A stretch of 64,000 bases of DNA from Variovorax boronicumulans (GTDB taxonomy: Bacteria; Pseudomonadota; Gammaproteobacteria; Burkholderiales; Burkholderiaceae_C), in NCBI RefSeq assembly GCF_030812215.1, contig NZ_JAUSSG010000010.1, positions 283,201 to 347,200 of the forward strand. The letters run 5' to 3'. Numbering within the stretch: the stretch's first letter is position 1; every line of letters begins with the position of its first letter. The notes below the pieces were generated by a model that ran no database searches, was not told the DNA's origin, and saw only the letters and a list, made by a program, of their open reading frames with translations. The position numbers were made by a program, and so were the translations under genes. This document shows, one piece after another, positions 36,331 to 44,006 of this stretch.

Positions 36331-36792
36331 TTAAAGGAGCTCGGGCGACTGCACCGTCACCACGACGGTCTGCACGTCGCCGTCGCGCTCGCGGGTGCGA
36401 ATCCACCACAGCGCACCCTTGCGCACCGGGCAGCTGTCCTGCTTGAGGCCCAGCAGGAGCGAGATCGCCTGCCCCACCGAGGGCTGGTGGCCGATCATCA
36501 GCACCACCGACTTGCCGTTGGGCCAGCCGGCCGCGCCCAGCAGCGCATCGGCCGTGGTGTCGGGTGCCAACTCGTTGCGCAGCTTGTACTTGCGGCCCAG
36601 CGCCAAGGCGGTCTGCTCGCAGCGCCGCGCGGGGCTGCAGATGATGCGGGTGCCGTCGGGCAGTTGCCGGTCGAGCCAGCTGGCCATGCGCTTGGCCTGC
36701 TTTTCGCCACGTGCGGTGAGCGAGCGCTGCATGTCGTCGCAACCCTCGGTCCAGTCCTCGGCTTCGGCGTGGCGCCAGAAGATCAAGTCCAT
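36331..36792 (-). CDS. sixA: Phosphohistidine phosphatase SixA-like
   Basis: Predicted 153-residue histidine phosphatase. The RHG-type motif is IFWRHAEAED at the N terminus (His of RHA takes the phosphate) and the second catalytic His is in LMIGHQPSVG. SixA removes phosphate from phosphohistidine domains. Two ATGs are close (36798 and 36792); the second is better spaced from a GAAAGA element and starts MDLIFWRHAEAE as in relatives. It follows ppk after a short gap on the same strand and is probably cotranscribed. Confidence 0.85.
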   Translation of the reverse strand: MDLIFWRHAEAEDWTEGCDDMQRSLTARGEKQAKRMASWLDRQLPDGTRIICSPARRCEQTALALGRKYKLRNELAPDTTADALLGAAGWPNGKSVVLMIGHQPSVGQAISLLLGLKQDSCPVRKGALWWIRTRERDGDVQTVVVTVQSPELL

Positions 36793-36811
36793 GGTCATCG
36801 TCTTTCGGTCT

Positions 36812-38950
36812 TCAGTTGCTGGATGCATCGCCATGATGCCCTCGCGATGCATAGCGGTTCATGAGCGCGGTCTGGGCACCGTGGGCCTCGATGGCGCGCG
36901 ATGCGCCCTCTTCGCCCGGGTGCGTGTCGCGGTCGACGCGCGCGTAGATGCCGTCGCCGCCCAGGTCCCAGGCGTCGCGGCCGTCGTGCAGGTAGGCCAC
37001 CAGGCATTCGTCGATCAGGCGCTGGCGCAGGCCCGGGTCGGTCACGGGCCAGGCCAGCTCGATGCGCCGCATCATGTTGCGGTTCATCCAGTCGGCGCTC
37101 GAGAGATAGAGCGACTCGTCCTCGCCATTGCGGAAATAGAAGACCCGCGAATGCTCCAGGAAGCGCCCGATCACCGAGCGCACGCGGATGTTGTCGGTGA
37201 GCCCCGGCACCTGCGCCGGCAGCGTGCAGGCGCCGCGCACGATGAGGTCGATCTTCACGCCCTTCTGCCCCGCGAGGATCAGCGCGGCAATCAGTGCGTC
37301 GTCGGTCAGCGCGTTCATCTTGGCGACGATGCGCGTCGGCTCGCCGTTCGATGCCGCCAGGCCCAGCGCATCGATCTGCGCGACCAGGTTCTTGTGCAGG
37401 TCGAAGGGCGCGAGCCACATGCGGTTGAGCTTGGGCAGGCGGCTCTGGCTCGCCAGGTGGACGAACACGGCCTCCATGTCGGCCGTGAGCAGCGGATCGG
37501 CCGTGAGATGGCTGATGTCGGTGTACAGGCGCGCGGTGCGCGGGTTGTAGTTGCCGGTGGAAAGATGGCCGTAGCGGCGCAGCTGCTTGCCCTCGCGGCG
37601 CGTCACCAGCAGCATCTTGGCGTGGGTCTTGAGACCCACCACGCCGTACACCACCTGCGCGCCGATCGACTCCAGCATTTCGGCCCAGTTGATGTTGGCC
37701 TCTTCGTCGAAGCGCGCCTTGAGCTCCACCACCACGGTGACTTCCTTGCCGCGGCGCACGGCCTCGCGCAGCAGGTCCATCAGCTCCGAATCGGCGCCGG
37801 TGCGGTAGATGGTCTGCTTGATGGCCAGCACCTGCGGGTCGAGCACCGCTTCGCGCAGGAAGGCGAGCACGCCGTCGAAGCTCTCGAAGGGCTGGTGGAT
37901 CAGCACATCACCGCGCTGCAGTCGCTCGAAGAACGACTGGGCGGGTGACAGCGTGACGGGATACGACGCCGAATACGGCGGAAAGCGCAGTTGCGGCTCG
38001 TCGATGAGGTCGATCAGCTGCGTGAGACGGGCCAGGTTCACCGGCCCGTGCACCCGGTACAGCGATTCGGGCGGCAGGTTGAACTGCGCCAGCAGGAAGC
38101 TCGCGAGCGATTCGGCGCAGCTGGCCGACACCTCCAGGCGCACGGCCTGACCGTAGTGGCGGTGCTGCAGGCCCTGGCGCAGCGCGGTACGCAGGTTCTT
38201 GACGTCTTCCTCGTCCACCGCCAAGTCGGAGTGCCGCGTAACGCGGAACTGCGAGAAGTCGCCCACCTCGCGGCCCGGGAACATGCTCGACAGATGGGCC
38301 CGCACCACGCTCGACAGCGCCACGAACAGCGTCTTGCCGTCCGACACCTTGGCAGGCATGCGGATCAGCCGCGGCAGCACGCGCGGCAGCTTGACGATCT
38401 GGATCGGGTTCTCGCGCCCGAAGGCGTCCTTGCCGCCCAGCCGCACGATGAAGTTGAGCGACTTGTTGGCCACCTGCGGGAAGGGGTGCGCCGGGTCCAG
38501 CCCGACGGGAATCAGCAGCGGGCGCACCTCGCGCTCGAAATACTCGCTCACCCATTTGCGCTGCGCGGGATTGCGCTCGCCATGGGAAATGATGTGGATG
38601 CCGTGCGTCGCGAAGGTCGGCATCAGCTCGTCGTTGTACAGCGCGTACTGGCGTGCCACCAGCTTGTGCGCCGCCTCGGCCAGCTGCTCGAACGAATCGA
38701 CGGTGTAGGTGCCCTTCTGGTCGCCGGCGCTGCCGGCGATCAGGTGCGGCGCGGCACGGACCTCGAAGAACTCGTCGAGGTTGGAAGACACGATGCACAG
38801 GTAGCGCAGCCGCTCGATCAGCGGAACCTCGGGCCGATGGGCCCAGTCGAGCACGCGCTCGTTGAACGACAGGATGCTGTGATCCCGGTCGAGCAGGGAG
38901 AAGGCAGGTGCCGCGACGGCGGGCGACCGGTCTGCGGAGGCTGGTGACAT
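36812..38950 (-). CDS. ppk: Polyphosphate kinase 1
   Basis: Predicted 712-residue enzyme that makes polyphosphate from ATP, often at the membrane. The N-terminal domain begins around SLLDRDHSILSFNERVLDWA; catalytic-domain landmarks are VELKARFDEEANINWAEML, GLKTHAKMLLVTRREG (the phospho-accepting His is in THAKM) and YGHLSTGNYNPRTA. The start is ATG 38950. A longer open frame to 39133 exists, but it would swallow the Pho box at 39020-39038, so I reject it. Followed by sixA; an ornithine acyltransferase-like gene lies upstream on the same strand. Confidence 0.95.
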   Translation of the reverse strand: MSPASADRSPAVAAPAFSLLDRDHSILSFNERVLDWAHRPEVPLIERLRYLCIVSSNLDEFFEVRAAPHLIAGSAGDQKGTYTVDSFEQLAEAAHKLVARQYALYNDELMPTFATHGIHIISHGERNPAQRKWVSEYFEREVRPLLIPVGLDPAHPFPQVANKSLNFIVRLGGKDAFGRENPIQIVKLPRVLPRLIRMPAKVSDGKTLFVALSSVVRAHLSSMFPGREVGDFSQFRVTRHSDLAVDEEDVKNLRTALRQGLQHRHYGQAVRLEVSASCAESLASFLLAQFNLPPESLYRVHGPVNLARLTQLIDLIDEPQLRFPPYSASYPVTLSPAQSFFERLQRGDVLIHQPFESFDGVLAFLREAVLDPQVLAIKQTIYRTGADSELMDLLREAVRRGKEVTVVVELKARFDEEANINWAEMLESIGAQVVYGVVGLKTHAKMLLVTRREGKQLRRYGHLSTGNYNPRTARLYTDISHLTADPLLTADMEAVFVHLASQSRLPKLNRMWLAPFDLHKNLVAQIDALGLAASNGEPTRIVAKMNALTDDALIAALILAGQKGVKIDLIVRGACTLPAQVPGLTDNIRVRSVIGRFLEHSRVFYFRNGEDESLYLSSADWMNRNMMRRIELAWPVTDPGLRQRLIDECLVAYLHDGRDAWDLGGDGIYARVDRDTHPGEEGASRAIEAHGAQTALMNRYASRGHHGDASSN

Positions 38951-39019
38951 GGACACTGATTCTGGAGCAAGCGGCACGGGAGCAGACGTAGGCGGAAATA
39001 TGACAGTGTCGATGTCATT

Positions 39020-39038
39020 TGTGACAGTTGAATGACGC
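39020..39038 (-). promoter_or_regulatory. Pho box of ppk
   Basis: On the minus strand CGTCAT (39032-39037) and TGTCAC (39021-39026) form a direct repeat with 11-base spacing, 70 bases before the ppk start. A further CTGTCAT half site lies at about 38999-39005. Confidence 0.7.
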
Positions 39039-39129
39039 TCGCGTGACGCAGCATCCCCAGCCCTGTGCGGCTCCATCATGCCCGGAGGGAGGGCGGACGG
39101 CCCGTCGTCAGGACGGACAGCCGCCGGTT

Positions 39130-40020
39130 TCATGCGCCGAGAAAGTGCTTGCGGTAGCGCGCCGGCAGGTCGTCGATGCGCATCAGCATCGGCAGGTCGG
39201 CGGCGTTGAAGTCCGGATCCCAGGCCGGTGCGCCCAGCACCTTGGCGCCCAGGCGCAGGTAACCCTTGATGAGTGCGGGCGGTTCCACGTCGAGCGTGCT
39301 GTCCAGCCGTTCGACCGGCAGCGGCAGCCGCGGCTGCACCTGGTACTGGATCGGCGCCATGTGGCTGGCCGAGACCTGCCGCCAGATGCTGGCCGCCGCG
39401 TCACCATTCGTCACACCGTTGTGCGACATCGGAATGCTCGCGCAGCCGATCATGGTGTCCAGCTTGTTGCGGTGCATGAAGCCGGCCAGCGCGCCCCACA
39501 GGGCGAGGATCACGCCGCCCTGGCGGTGTTCGGGGTGCACGCAGCTGCGGCCCAGTTCGACCATGCGCTCGCGCAGGTCGCGCAGGCGGGTCAGGTCGAA
39601 TTCGGTGTCGCTGTAGGTGCTGCCGACGCGGCGCGCCTGCGCCGGCGTCAACACGCGGTAAGTGCCGATGACCTGGTTGGTGAGCTCGTCGCGCACCAGC
39701 AGGTGCTCGCAGAAATCGTCGAACAGGTCGATGTCGTGGCCGGCCAGCGGCGAGGAGACGCGGGCGCCCATTTCGCCGACGAACACGTCGTAGCGCAGGC
39801 GCTGCGCGGCGCGCACGTCGTCGAGATGGCGGGCCCAGCCGACCGTGATGCCCTGTTTGGCTTCGACAGGCGGGGGAAGAATGACGGCGGGTGCCTGCGG
39901 CACCGACACACGGGCCGTGGTGGAAGCACCGGCGGCAGCGACGACCGTGGGCGCAGGCCACAAGGCCGCGCGCAGCCCGATCTGCGAAAGCGGAAACGTC
40001 GGGTTGGGCAGTTCTTTCAT
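39130..40020 (-). CDS. olsB: OlsB-like ornithine N-acyltransferase (GNAT fold)
   Basis: Predicted 296-residue acyltransferase of the OlsB / hemolysin-like GNAT family, which attaches a 3-hydroxy fatty acid to the amino group of ornithine, the first step of ornithine lipid synthesis. Family motifs: LRYDVFVGEMGAR, HLLVRDELTNQVIGTYRVL, VELGRSCVHPEHRQGGVI and IGCASIPMS. Residues 1-75 are a low-complexity leader. ATG 40020 (MKELPNPTF) is used; the longer frame upstream is not credible. Partner gene olsA is not in the window. Ornithine lipids replace phospholipids under phosphate limitation in several bacteria, which suits its place beside ppk. The substrate amino acid is inferred. Confidence 0.75.
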   Translation of the reverse strand: MKELPNPTFPLSQIGLRAALWPAPTVVAAAGASTTARVSVPQAPAVILPPPVEAKQGITVGWARHLDDVRAAQRLRYDVFVGEMGARVSSPLAGHDIDLFDDFCEHLLVRDELTNQVIGTYRVLTPAQARRVGSTYSDTEFDLTRLRDLRERMVELGRSCVHPEHRQGGVILALWGALAGFMHRNKLDTMIGCASIPMSHNGVTNGDAAASIWRQVSASHMAPIQYQVQPRLPLPVERLDSTLDVEPPALIKGYLRLGAKVLGAPAWDPDFNAADLPMLMRIDDLPARYRKHFLGA

Positions 40021-40157
40021 GGGGAACCCTTTCTGCCGAGGGAGTCTCCGCACCTGCGATGAAGCCGGCGTGTCAGGAAGATTGCATGCGCATGACGGTG
40101 TTACAGGCACACTTCGTCGTCTAATGCGATGGATTCGCGACATGGAGCTTGGAACAC

Positions 40158-41837
40158 ATGGCCACCGCAGCAAACGGCACCGACAGCAGCCGCTTTCACC
40201 AGACCTTTCCCGTCCTCAATGACACCGAGATTGCGCGCATCGCGCGCTTCGGCAGCGTGCAGCAATTCGCGCGCGGCGAGCGGCTTTTTACCGCCGGAGA
40301 AACCGGCCCCGGCATGTTCGTGCTGCTCAAGGGCGTGGTCGCTGTCACACAGCGCGACGGGCTCGGGCGCGTGGTGCCGATCGTGCGGCAGGGCCCGGGC
40401 GAATTTCTGGCCGAAGTCGGCCAGTTGAGCGGCCGCCCTGCCCTGGTCGACGGACATGCCGACGAAGACGTGGAGGCGCTGCTCGTATCGCCCCAGCAAC
40501 TGCGCGCATTGCTGGTGGCCGAAGCCGATCTGGGCGAGCGCATCACCCGCGCGCTGATCCTGCGGCGCGTGGCACTGATCGAATCCGGCGCGAGCGGGCC
40601 GGTGCTGATCGGCAAGCCGCAGTCGGCCGACATGGCGCGCCTCGAAAACTTCCTGCGGCGCAACGGCTATCCCTATCACCTGGTCGATGCGGCCGAAGAC
40701 CCCGACGCCGCTGCGCTGCTCGAACAATATGGCACCTGCCAGTTGCTGGCCGTGTGCCCCGACGGCTCGGTGCTGGTGAACCCGGCCGAGGACGCGTTGG
40801 CACGCTGCCTCGGCATGGTCGATACCGTCGAGCACAACGAGCTGTTCGACGTGGCCGTGGTCGGCGCGGGGCCGGCCGGCCTCGCCACCGCCGTGTACGC
40901 CGCCTCCGAAGGCCTGCGCGTGATCGTGCTCGACTGCCGCGCCTTCGGCGGCCAGGCCGGCGCCAGCGCACGCATCGAGAACTACCTGGGTTTTCCGACC
41001 GGCATCTCGGGCCAGGCGCTCGCGGGGCGGGCCTTCGTGCAGGCCCAGAAGTTCGGTGTCGAGATGCTGATTCCGGCGAAGGTCACGTCGCTGGACTGCT
41101 CGCGCGAGAACGAACACGAGAGCCTCGGAATCGCGCTGGCCGACGGCCGCACGATCCACGCGCGCACGGTGGTCATCGCGAGCGGCGCCCGCTACCGGCG
41201 CCCCGACGTTCCACGCCTGGCCGAATTCGAAGGCCGCGGCATCTGGTACTGGGCCTCGGCCATCGAAGCGAAGATCTGCTCGCAGCAGGAAGTGGCGCTG
41301 GTCGGCGGCGGCAACTCGGCGGGCCAGGCGGCCGTGTTCCTCTCGCGTCATGCGGCCAAGGTCAACGTGCTGGTGCGCGGACCATCGCTGGCGGCGAGCA
41401 TGTCGCGCTATCTCATCGACCGCATCGAGGCCACGCCCAACATCGAGTTGCAGCCCCACACCGAACTCGTGCGCCTGCATGGCAGCTCCGACGAAGGCCT
41501 CACGGGCGCAACATGGCGCTGCCACACGAGCGGCAACGAGCACGACTGCGCGGCGCGCAACATCTTCCTGTTCGTCGGCGCCGAGCCCGAGACGTCGTGG
41601 CTCGAAGGCTGCGCCGTCGCGGTCGACAAGCACGGCTTCGTGCTGACCGGCGCGGCGGCGAGCAGCGGCTTTCCAGCGCGGCCAGCCACGGCGCTCGAAT
41701 CCAGCGTGCCCGGCGTTTTCGCCGTGGGCGACGTGCGCTCGGGTTCGGTCAAGCGCGTGGGCGGCGCGATCGGCGAAGGTGCGGCGGCGGTGGCGCTGAT
41801 TCACCAGCACCTGTCGCAGTCGACAGCCGTGGCCTGA
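40158..41837 (+). CDS. Cyclic-nucleotide-domain / thioredoxin-reductase-like flavoprotein
   Basis: Predicted 559-residue fusion. Residues about 15-135 form a cyclic nucleotide-binding (Crp-type) domain; a short glutaredoxin-like linker follows (FLRRNGYPYHLVDAAEDPDA); then a thioredoxin-reductase fold with FAD motif DVAVVGAGPAGLATAVYAASEG, FGGQAGASARIENYLGFP, NAD(P)H motif VALVGGGNSAGQAAVFLS and GVFAVGDVRSG. The CxxC pair of true thioredoxin reductases is missing (that segment reads WYWASAIEAKIC), so it cannot be a classical thioredoxin reductase. ATG 40158 is preferred over TTG 40149. The next gene encodes a UBP zinc finger, a recurring partner of such flavoproteins. Confidence 0.85.
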   Translation: MATAANGTDSSRFHQTFPVLNDTEIARIARFGSVQQFARGERLFTAGETGPGMFVLLKGVVAVTQRDGLGRVVPIVRQGPGEFLAEVGQLSGRPALVDGHADEDVEALLVSPQQLRALLVAEADLGERITRALILRRVALIESGASGPVLIGKPQSADMARLENFLRRNGYPYHLVDAAEDPDAAALLEQYGTCQLLAVCPDGSVLVNPAEDALARCLGMVDTVEHNELFDVAVVGAGPAGLATAVYAASEGLRVIVLDCRAFGGQAGASARIENYLGFPTGISGQALAGRAFVQAQKFGVEMLIPAKVTSLDCSRENEHESLGIALADGRTIHARTVVIASGARYRRPDVPRLAEFEGRGIWYWASAIEAKICSQQEVALVGGGNSAGQAAVFLSRHAAKVNVLVRGPSLAASMSRYLIDRIEATPNIELQPHTELVRLHGSSDEGLTGATWRCHTSGNEHDCAARNIFLFVGAEPETSWLEGCAVAVDKHGFVLTGAAASSGFPARPATALESSVPGVFAVGDVRSGSVKRVGGAIGEGAAAVALIHQHLSQSTAVA

Positions 41838-41878
41838 CCCCCTCAATCTCACTCAACCAGATATCAAGGAGTTCTTCG

Positions 41879-42142
41879 GTGCCCATCAAAGCCTGCGACC
41901 ACGTGCCCGCCACCATCGCGCAACCCCACACCCAGCGCGGCTGCGAAGACTGTCTGAAGACCGGCGACACCTGGGTGCATCTGCGCCTGTGCGTGCACTG
42001 CGGCCACGTGGGCTGCTGCGACTCGTCGAAGAACCGGCATGCCACGCGGCATTCGCAGGCCGAGGGACATCCGGTCATTCAGTCGCTGGAGCCCGGCGAA
42101 GACTGGATGTGGTGCAACACGCACCGGCTGCAGGTGGGCTGA
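41879..42142 (+). CDS. UBP-type zinc-finger protein
   Basis: Predicted 87-residue protein that is almost wholly a ZnF-UBP domain: CDHV, GCEDCLKTGDTWVHLRLCVHCGHVGCCDSSKNRH and HATRHSQAEGHPVIQSLEPG, ending CNTHR. The cysteine and histidine spacing gives three zinc sites as in eukaryotic ubiquitin C-terminal binding fingers. The start is GTG at 41879, supported by an ideal AAGGAG seven bases upstream. It follows the cNMP/flavoprotein gene by 41 bases, so the pair is probably one operon. Its bacterial role is unknown; binding of a C-terminal Gly-Gly-like tail is a possibility only. Confidence 0.85.
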   Translation: MPIKACDHVPATIAQPHTQRGCEDCLKTGDTWVHLRLCVHCGHVGCCDSSKNRHATRHSQAEGHPVIQSLEPGEDWMWCNTHRLQVG

Positions 42143-42245
42143 CGCGCACTGCCGCAAGGCGAATTCCCGCGCCGGCACGGGTTTGGAATCGCACGTATAA
42201 GCTGCGGCCCTCCCGTCACATCCCTTCCTTCCCGGAGCCCGAGAC

Positions 42246-42950
42246 ATGCCCGCATCGCCCATCGAGGTCTATTCCTGGCCCACGCCCAACGGCCACAAGA
42301 TTCACATCATGTTGGAGGAGTGCGGCCTGCCCTACCGTGCGCACCCGGTGAACATCGGCAAGGGCGACCAGTTCGCGCCCGAGTTCCTGCAGATCAGCCC
42401 CAACAACAAGATCCCCGCCATCACCGACCCCGACGGTCCGGACGGCAAGCCGATCTCGCTGTTCGAGTCGGGCGCGATCCTCGTCTACCTCGCGGGCAAG
42501 ACCGGCAAGTTCCTGCCCACCGGCGACCGCGAACGCTACGACGTGCTGCAGTGGCTCATGTTCCAGATGGGCGGCGTCGGCCCCATGCTTGGCCAGGCGC
42601 ACCACTTCCGCCTGTACGCGCCCGAGAAGATCGCCTATGCGATCGACCGCTACACGAACGAGGCGCGGCGCCTCTACGGCGTGATCGACAAGCAGCTGTC
42701 GAAGAACAAGTTCATCGCCGGCAAGAGCTATTCGATTGCCGACATCGCCATCTTCCCGTGGCTGCGCAGCTGGGAAAACCAGGGCATCACCCTCACCGAC
42801 TTCCCGCACCTGAAGGCCTGGTTCGACGGCATCGCCGCGCGCCCGGCCGTGCAGCGCGGCGTGAAAGTGCTGGCCGATCTGCGCCAGCCGCTCACCGGCG
42901 ACAAGGAGCGCCAGGTTCTTTTCGGCAAGACTCAATACGAGAAACGCTGA
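42246..42950 (+). CDS. Glutathione S-transferase, YfcG/Ure2p-like
   Basis: Predicted 234-residue GST. The thioredoxin-like N-terminal domain begins IEVYSWPTPNGHKIHIMLEE, with the Asn/Thr active-site region of the Nu class (TPNGHK) and the glutathione-binding NNKIPAI and FESGAILVYLA. The C-terminal all-helical domain includes YSIADIAIFPWLRSW. Nu-class relatives such as YfcG act as disulfide-bond reductases with glutathione. It is followed by two tRNA genes on the same strand. Confidence 0.9.
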   Translation: MPASPIEVYSWPTPNGHKIHIMLEECGLPYRAHPVNIGKGDQFAPEFLQISPNNKIPAITDPDGPDGKPISLFESGAILVYLAGKTGKFLPTGDRERYDVLQWLMFQMGGVGPMLGQAHHFRLYAPEKIAYAIDRYTNEARRLYGVIDKQLSKNKFIAGKSYSIADIAIFPWLRSWENQGITLTDFPHLKAWFDGIAARPAVQRGVKVLADLRQPLTGDKERQVLFGKTQYEKR

Positions 42951-42980
42951 GAAAGCTCAAGACCCGGTCAATATCCGGGC

Positions 42981-42986
42981 TAGAAT
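42981..42986 (+). promoter_or_regulatory. Putative -10 box of the tRNA-Pro gene
   Basis: TAGAAT lies 11 bases before the tRNA-Pro 5' end, at a usual distance for a tRNA promoter. The -35 is not clear. Confidence 0.4.
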
Positions 42987-42997
42987 AGAAGGCTTGT

Positions 42998-43074
<77 letters not shown>

Positions 43075-43121
43075 AGTTTTCTTTTCAGTGTTTTCGTTTT
43101 TGCTTCTGTCCGGCCCGGAAT

Positions 43122-43198
43122 CTGCCCGTAGCTCAGTTGGATAGAGCACCTGCCTTCTAAGCAGGTTGTCGGGGGTTCGATCCCCTCCGGGCAGGCCA
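43122..43198 (+). tRNA. tRNA-Arg (anticodon UCU)
   Basis: 77 nt with encoded CCA. The acceptor CTGCCCG pairs with CGGGCAG, the anticodon loop CTTCTAA carries TCT at 43156-43158, and the T loop is TTCGATC. It decodes the rare AGA/AGG codons. tRNA-Arg genes are common integration targets, and an integrase stub lies 180 bases downstream. Confidence 0.95.
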
Positions 43199-43377
43199 AT
43201 CACCCATTTCATGCAGCTTCACGCTGCCTCAGAACTCGCACTTCTCACAGGGGGTGGCGGGTTTTTCTTTGCCTCTCGCGATGTCGGGCCGTAGCATCGA
43301 ATCTTCGTAATTTGTCGGTACTTCTTCAGGTACCTGCACGTGGCCTGAATCCAGGTACCGACAGCACGGAGATCACC

Positions 43378-43449
43378 ATGCCATTGACCGACACATTCGT
43401 GAGGCACGTAAAGCACAAGGGTGTCGGCGCCAACGCAACTAGAGGCTGG
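43378..43449 (+). pseudogene. Phage-type (P4-like) integrase remnant, N-terminal stub
   Basis: ATG at 43378 opens a frame reading MPLTDTFVRHVKHKGVGA, which resembles the first residues of P4-family tyrosine recombinases (pattern MxLTDTxIRxxKP). After about 20 codons the similarity stops and the frame runs antisense through the thioesterase gene. A GGAG site precedes the ATG, and upstream lies an inverted repeat (GGTACCTG / CAGGTACC, about 43329-43359). The position directly after tRNA-Arg is where such integrases sit. Only a short stub is left, so recognition is moderate. Confidence 0.45.
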
Positions 43450-43852
43450 CCAGTATTCCGGTTGAGGATGCCTCGGCGGCCAGCTTGCCCTCCGGGTTGT
43501 AGAGCGCAGCTTCGAGGAACGCAATGCGCTTGCCACGCTTGATCACCCGCCCTTCGACCCACCCCTCACCCGGGCCGACCTTTTCATAGAAGCTCACCTT
43601 GATTTCGAGACTGAAGACAGTCTGCAGATGCTCCGAGTCGTGCATCACGGCATGGGCCATGGCGGCATCGAGCCAGGCGGTGATGAATCCGCCCTGGGCG
43701 ATGGTGCCGTTCGTATGGCAATACTCGCGTCTTACCGTGAAGGCGGCCCGGAGCGTCTTGCGCTCTGGCGACCACCCCGTCACGTGGAAGTTGCCCATCG
43801 ATTCGGCCAATGCTTGGCCAGAGCGAATACGTGCTTCTAGATCGTCGTTCAT
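43439..43852 (-). CDS. PaaI-type hotdog thioesterase
   Basis: Predicted 137-residue acyl-CoA thioesterase of the hotdog fold. The family core is TNGTIAQGGFITAWLDAAMAHA (the HGG-like turn here appears as QGG) and a later LEIKVSFYEKVGPGEGWVEG. Relatives hydrolyse phenylacetyl-CoA or other acyl-CoAs. It begins MNDDLEARIRSGQALAES. Its 3' end overlaps the integrase stub on the other strand, which suggests it was brought next to the tRNA by a deletion or rearrangement. Confidence 0.82.
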   Translation of the reverse strand: MNDDLEARIRSGQALAESMGNFHVTGWSPERKTLRAAFTVRREYCHTNGTIAQGGFITAWLDAAMAHAVMHDSEHLQTVFSLEIKVSFYEKVGPGEGWVEGRVIKRGKRIAFLEAALYNPEGKLAAEASSTGILASL

Positions 43853-43861
43853 TGAAATCGT

Positions 43862-43880
43862 CCGCTGATGAAATCAGCGG
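43862..43880 (-). terminator. Hairpin between hipA and the thioesterase gene
   Basis: A perfect eight-pair stem (CCGCTGAT / ATCAGCGG) with a three-base loop lies 10 bases before the thioesterase start. No T run follows on the minus strand, so it may be a weak stop after hipA or a structure in the thioesterase leader. Confidence 0.35.
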
Positions 43881-44006
43881 CCATTCTCATCTGAAGCCGG
43901 GCGGTCTTTCGCCTTCGTTCTTGCGGTTCATCCCCCGCCCTGGGGCTGCAGCTGCTCTATGGCATTGCCGCAAGGAGCGGCTGCTCTGGTCTTGCGACGT
44001 TGACGA

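Noticed and set aside
38951..39133. N-terminal extension of polyphosphate kinase by 61 residues
   Set aside because: The extension would contain the Pho box and has no likeness to the PPK N-terminal domain; ATG 38950 gives the normal length.
40021..40148. Pho box before the OlsB-like gene
   Set aside because: A CGTCATG unit is present on the minus strand, but no second unit at 11-base spacing matches well enough.
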